Assembly: GCA_002714465.1 (NCBI GenBank) | Contig: PAXL01000027.1 | Location: 5,050 to 52,108 of the forward strand | Direction of reading: 5' to 3' | Source: Gemmatimonadota bacterium | GTDB taxonomy: Bacteria > Latescibacterota > UBA2968 | DNA: 47,059 nucleotides | In this document: positions 43,823 to 47,059 of the stretch, piece by piece | How positions within the stretch are numbered: the stretch's first letter is position 1 | How the letters are laid out: every line of letters begins with the position of its first letter | Made by a program: the position numbers and the translations under genes | The notes under the pieces: generated by a model | The model's input: only the letters and a program-made list of their open reading frames with translations | The model's database searches: none | Told to the model about the DNA's origin: nothing

Positions 43823-46279
43823 TTGCCAGGCAAACATTTGATCTTCGGAGTAGGCCTCCTCGCTGCCTTGGGCCTGCTTCCGACACAAGCCAGCGCACAG
43901 CAGGCTATCCAGGGATTCTCGATCGCATCCCCTTTCAATTCAGAGAATCGAACGAGACGACTGCTCAACACGTTCGCACTCGATGCCCTCCTCACCTACG
44001 ACTACGAGGAATCCGACTCATCTGCGGCCGTGTGGAAGACATCCGCAATCCCGGATCTTCGCGACAAACGCTACTTGATCAAGAAGGACAGTTTGGGGGG
44101 CTACCGGACGCTTGAACTGGCATACACGGTCACGTCGGGGGGTGCCTATCAGATCTACGTGCACGGACGTGCAATCAACGGCCCGACCATTACAGCCAAC
44201 CCGGACCTCACTTCGTTCAAATCGCGGTCTGAGTATACTGCCAACCAAGAAAAAAACTCTTCTGCTACGCCCGATTTAGACTACCAGATTTATAGGCTGA
44301 GCTATCTGCAGGCAGACCGTGCACTAGCGCTACTCAAGACAATCGGATACACGACCGTCGAATACTCGATGTCGGCGGGCGAGACGGCCAACGACCGGAT
44401 CTACAGCACATTCATGTCAGGTCAGTGGAAACTCCCCGTCGTGATCAAGCTGATCGATGCAACAAAATCGAGTCTGATGGATCCCCCTCCAACGGGAGGC
44501 TTTCAACAGGCACGACAGGCAACGGATCTGGGGGGAACATTTCTCCATCAGCAAACATCGGGTGAACCTCAGCAGCGGCTCATGATTGCTTACGACCGGA
44601 ACGACCCCGAGCCGATGCAGGACCTTCTGAACCTGCTCCGCCAGAAACTGGATACGGCAGCTCGCCAGATCGTGATCGAGGCGCTGGTCATTGAAATAAA
44701 TACCGACAAGATGCGAGACATTGGCGTCAACTTCCGGGCGTTTGATGGCAATTATGGCAGTGAGTTTGTCGAGGACGCAAACACGGGTGTTGACAAGCCA
44801 TTTACATTCACATTCAACCGTAACAAAAGCCAGCCATGGAGTGATGTCCTTTTCTTCAACGCCGGTCTTAAGGCACTCATGGAGACTGGAGACGCTGAAG
44901 TCCTTTCAAGCCCATCCGTACTCGTCCTCGACGGTCGTCAGGCGCGGATCCAGGTCGGGCAACAGGTGCCTGTTTCAAGGTCTGTATCTACGACATCCGG
45001 TTTCTCATCTGGAGTCGAGTATCACCAAACGGGAATCGTCCTCAACCTTCGGCCCCGAATCAGTGAAGACGGCGGCGAGATTACCATGCAGGTCGAGACG
45101 ATCGTAAGCACCGTAAACGAAGACCTCAGCATCCAGACGCTTGGAGGTGGCGGAAACGTGCTCCTGGCGCCACGTATCGATAACCGTCAAGTCCAGACAT
45201 TCGTCAGGGTCGCGGATAACACACCATTTATAATCGGCGGTCTAATTTCAACAGAGGAAAAAGAACGTACTGTTGGGATTCCTATTCTTTCGCAGATCCC
45301 AATCCTCGGCGCACCCTTTCGACGTAAGGCCGTCGACAACGAGAAAAAAGAAGTTATCGTCGTCCTCACGCCTCACGTCGTACCTGTCGGTGAAAAGAGC
45401 TTCAGCTACGTGATCCCGAAGGATTCAGATATGTTCAACGCCTTCGGCAACACCCTCTTCCGGAATGCCTATCGGATCCGCGACGACGACGTGTTCGACC
45501 TGAAGTTCGTTTACGAGAGCGATATCTACCACTCACTCTTGGCCTCTGTCCAAGACCGTGCAGACGTGACACCCGGATTTCGCAATCAGCCCCCCTTCAA
45601 TCTTCTTCTTGAAGGACGCGTCCCAGGTGAGGAGATTCTGGTTCGCAGGATGCTTTGGGAGATCGTGATCAGACTTGGTTTCTCAGCTAACATCGACGTC
45701 GATCGGATCATTACGTTCGAGGATTACCCGGCAGCCCCTGACAGCAGCGGGTTCCGCACAAGGTTCCTTAATCAGCTCCTCGAGGAACGGGGTCCTGAAG
45801 GGAATACACTTGTCCTCTCTTACGACACAAGCACCAAGGGCACAGCTGAACACCCGTTCGTGCCTCCCAAAGCGACGATCGGGTATCAAAGTATTACGGA
45901 TGGCGACCAGTATGTGGGTTCCCTAATGGCAGGTAACCGACCCAAGCAGGATGGCTCGCCCGACTCCTGGACAGTCCTGCTCTCGGAAGTCAACCCTTCA
46001 GGTGTCCGTGGCGCGTCAGGGATCGAAGTCCTGCAGGGAGTACTTGTACTGAAGCGAATCCTTGCGCTCAACACGACGCTTCCGTTGACGATCAAAGAGT
46101 TCCGGGTCGGGCGTCAGATCATCTTCCCGACAGAACAAGACCTGCGGCAGCGATTCCACATTATCGATCGGGATGCGGCGCGCTTCTTCTACGAAGTCAT
46201 CCAGTATTATCCGGAGTTCGAGCAGTCGTTCAACAGAGAGACGCGCCTGATCACACAGATGCTCCGGGCGGGCAACTGA
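43823..46279 (+). CDS. Secretin (GspD/PilQ family) with C-terminal extension
   Basis: This 818-residue outer-membrane channel protein has a signal peptide ending near ASA-QQ (about residue 25), an N-domain region (about 155-280) and a secretin domain (about 282-520). Hallmarks are IVIEALVIEINTDKMRDIGV, LSSPSVLVLDGRQARIQVGQ, and the end VGIPILSQIPILGAPFRRKA then EVIVVLTPHVV. A further region of about 300 residues follows, whereas most secretins end soon after this motif. It has no recognised domain. The start is TTG at 43823 with AAGGAG eleven bases upstream, so it is not certain. Pilotins, GspC/E or PilM-P homologues are not beside it. The system served is unknown. Confidence 0.85.
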   Translation: MPGKHLIFGVGLLAALGLLPTQASAQQAIQGFSIASPFNSENRTRRLLNTFALDALLTYDYEESDSSAAVWKTSAIPDLRDKRYLIKKDSLGGYRTLELAYTVTSGGAYQIYVHGRAINGPTITANPDLTSFKSRSEYTANQEKNSSATPDLDYQIYRLSYLQADRALALLKTIGYTTVEYSMSAGETANDRIYSTFMSGQWKLPVVIKLIDATKSSLMDPPPTGGFQQARQATDLGGTFLHQQTSGEPQQRLMIAYDRNDPEPMQDLLNLLRQKLDTAARQIVIEALVIEINTDKMRDIGVNFRAFDGNYGSEFVEDANTGVDKPFTFTFNRNKSQPWSDVLFFNAGLKALMETGDAEVLSSPSVLVLDGRQARIQVGQQVPVSRSVSTTSGFSSGVEYHQTGIVLNLRPRISEDGGEITMQVETIVSTVNEDLSIQTLGGGGNVLLAPRIDNRQVQTFVRVADNTPFIIGGLISTEEKERTVGIPILSQIPILGAPFRRKAVDNEKKEVIVVLTPHVVPVGEKSFSYVIPKDSDMFNAFGNTLFRNAYRIRDDDVFDLKFVYESDIYHSLLASVQDRADVTPGFRNQPPFNLLLEGRVPGEEILVRRMLWEIVIRLGFSANIDVDRIITFEDYPAAPDSSGFRTRFLNQLLEERGPEGNTLVLSYDTSTKGTAEHPFVPPKATIGYQSITDGDQYVGSLMAGNRPKQDGSPDSWTVLLSEVNPSGVRGASGIEVLQGVLVLKRILALNTTLPLTIKEFRVGRQIIFPTEQDLRQRFHIIDRDAARFFYEVIQYYPEFEQSFNRETRLITQMLRAGN

Positions 46280-46389
46280 TCGACGATGACTGCGGGAGAA
46301 ATCGCTCCCGTGGGTAGTTAGACCGCACGGCACCGTAGTGCGACTTCGCACGCCGTTTCTTCCTGATTGTCGGACTAGCGCTCACCGTC

Positions 46390-46665
46390 TCAGATTGTTG
46401 ACCCGCAGCACCAGTCGCACCACCTGGAGTGAGTTCGACATCTGCCTCTTAAAAGGGGACGGATCGAGCGGTTGACAACGCCATCCTCGGCAGCTGAGAC
46501 TATGAGCTTTCCCTCCTGGTCTCCCCGTAGATTCGCCTGATCGCCTTTGCATCGGACGTAGCCTGTTACAATCTGCTCGTCTAAAGAAATCGCATCTGCA
46601 TCGTTGGCGTAGATGGCACAAGCCTGACAGAGGTCAAAACGGTTAGAAACGCTGACTTCCTCCAC
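46390..46665 (-). CDS. Small cysteine-rich protein, unknown
   Basis: A frame of up to 91 residues begins at GTG 46665. It contains VSNRFDLCQACAIYANDADA and EQIVTGYVRCKGDQANLRGD, with a C-x2-C pair (LCQAC) and further cysteines near the end (WCDWCCGS), compatible with a metal-binding fold. The first 65 residues look like real coding sequence. The end is less certain: the overlapping frame to 46382 reads KRQMSNSLQVVRLVLRVNNL from the same place and also looks protein-like, so a frameshift near 46450 is possible. I recognise no family. Confidence 0.4.
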   Translation of the reverse strand: MEEVSVSNRFDLCQACAIYANDADAISLDEQIVTGYVRCKGDQANLRGDQEGKLIVSAAEDGVVNRSIRPLLRGRCRTHSRWCDWCCGSTI

Positions 46666-46680
46666 TTCTCCACCCTAGAA

Positions 46681-46727
46681 TAAAAAACCGTCCGGCGCTT
46701 CCCTCCCACAGTATCGGCACCGGACGG
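46681..46727 (-). terminator. Rho-independent terminator of the last gene
   Basis: On the minus strand CCGTCCGG and CCGGACGG form an 8-bp stem with a loop of about 24 bases, followed by TTTTTTA. It lies 25 bases after the stop of the partial gene at the window end. It precedes the cysteine-rich gene, so the two would be separately transcribed or partly attenuated. Confidence 0.75.
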
Positions 46728-46751
46728 CTTATTGTTCCTTTTTGCAGATTG

Positions 46752-47059
46752 CTAGCGTATCCCCATCCTTCTTTGCCTCAGCTTTAGGAGCATCTCAACG
46801 GGCGCGTCAGACCAGTCTCCTAAGATCGCCGAGACCGTGTCTGCGGTGTTCGGAAGCTCCTTTCCGATCGTTACCATCAACTCCGCCAGACGCCGCTTGG
46901 CCTTCGGATCTGCCTCGTCGAAGGCGTGCGCCACGACAATGATTAGTTGCTCACCATCCGCCGCCGATTGCCCTCGCAGGATGGTCCTGAGCCGACGTCC
47001 CTGCTTCTCAAGAAAAACGGCATCCTCAGCGAATCTCGATGCGAGCCGTTCGCCAAACT
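46752..47059 (-). CDS. Partial gene, C-terminal part of unknown protein
   Basis: The frame is open to the window edge, so the 5' end lies outside. The visible 102 residues are helical and charged: FGERLASRFAEDAVFLEKQG, then GEQLIIVVAHAFDEADPKAK, then RRLAELMVTIGKELPNTADT and ending in LLKLRQRRMGIR. Codons continue without stop through a GTG that could otherwise be read as a start (46934). I recognise no family. A terminator follows the stop. Confidence 0.6.
   Translation of the reverse strand, partial: FGERLASRFAEDAVFLEKQGRRLRTILRGQSAADGEQLIIVVAHAFDEADPKAKRRLAELMVTIGKELPNTADTVSAILGDWSDAPVEMLLKLRQRRMGIR

Noticed and set aside
46293..46310. CGGGAG / CTCCCG hairpin after the secretin gene
   Set aside because: The stem is only six bases, with no T run. 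It could still act as a weak rho-independent or rho-dependent end, but I cannot support it.
1..47059. tRNA, rRNA, CRISPR array, insertion sequence or phage genes
   Set aside because: I saw no cloverleaf-type segment with GTTCGA-type T arm, no repeat-spacer pattern, no transposase or integrase motif in the translations, and no rRNA-like sequence.

Overview
The window comes from a diderm, flagellated, free-living bacterium with moderately high GC content (not computed). An outer membrane is implied by BamD, a CpoB-like lipoprotein and a secretin. Motility is implied by flagellin, FliN, FliL and a near-consensus sigma-28 promoter. The mix of small catabolic operons (Gfo/Idh/MocA oxidoreductase, phytanoyl-CoA-type dioxygenase, sialidase, amidohydrolase, sugar-phosphate-isomerase-type TIM barrel) recalls uncultured FCB-group lineages such as Latescibacterota or Poribacteria. 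That placement is inference only. I saw no rRNA, tRNA, insertion sequence, phage gene or CRISPR array.

Layout. 0.1-2.5 kb: a minus-strand operon of an acetoacetate-decarboxylase-like protein, an amidohydrolase and a Rieske protein. 2.7-3.6 kb: an HD-domain phosphohydrolase with its own terminator, then a decayed stretch. 3.9-6.2 kb: an NhaC-type antiporter coupled to a YdcZ-type membrane protein. 6.3-8.7 kb: an XRE regulator divergent from a membrane TPR protein. 8.8-15.8 kb: a minus-strand carbohydrate or amide catabolic operon (GH38-like protein, Gfo/Idh/MocA oxidoreductase, penicillin-acylase-like hydrolase, two very small ORFs, TIM-barrel isomerase) behind a good sigma-70 promoter. 15.9-21.0 kb: metH and a DUF1015 gene. 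21.2-27.5 kb: a minus-strand operon of sialidase, PhyH dioxygenase, metallophosphoesterase, TauE/SafE exporter and MATE transporter, followed by an unrecognised 450-residue protein. A divergent MFS transporter lies beside it.

28.8-34.1 kb is a motility and cell-division segment: flagellin, fliN, fliL, a small membrane protein with a family 2 glycosyltransferase, zapA with a two-TM protein, and an orphan gene behind a sigma-28-like promoter. 34.1-36.6 kb is an envelope operon: cpoB, bamD, nadD and a small ORF. 36.8-38.5 kb: a methyltransferase and ribokinase pair. 38.5-40.1 kb: a self-contained transcription unit for a 57-residue acidic protein, a zinc-ribbon membrane protein and a proline-rich exported protein.

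The most unusual region is 40.5-46.3 kb. A TTGACA-N17-TATATT promoter precedes three tightly packed genes: an ADP/ATP-translocase-like (NTT) membrane protein fused to a long HEAT-repeat domain, a stand-alone cyclic-nucleotide-binding-domain protein, and a secretin with an extra C-terminal region of about 300 residues. This grouping does not match a standard type II, type III or type IV pilus operon, and I consider it the best candidate for an undescribed system. The window ends in a truncated minus-strand gene of unknown function.
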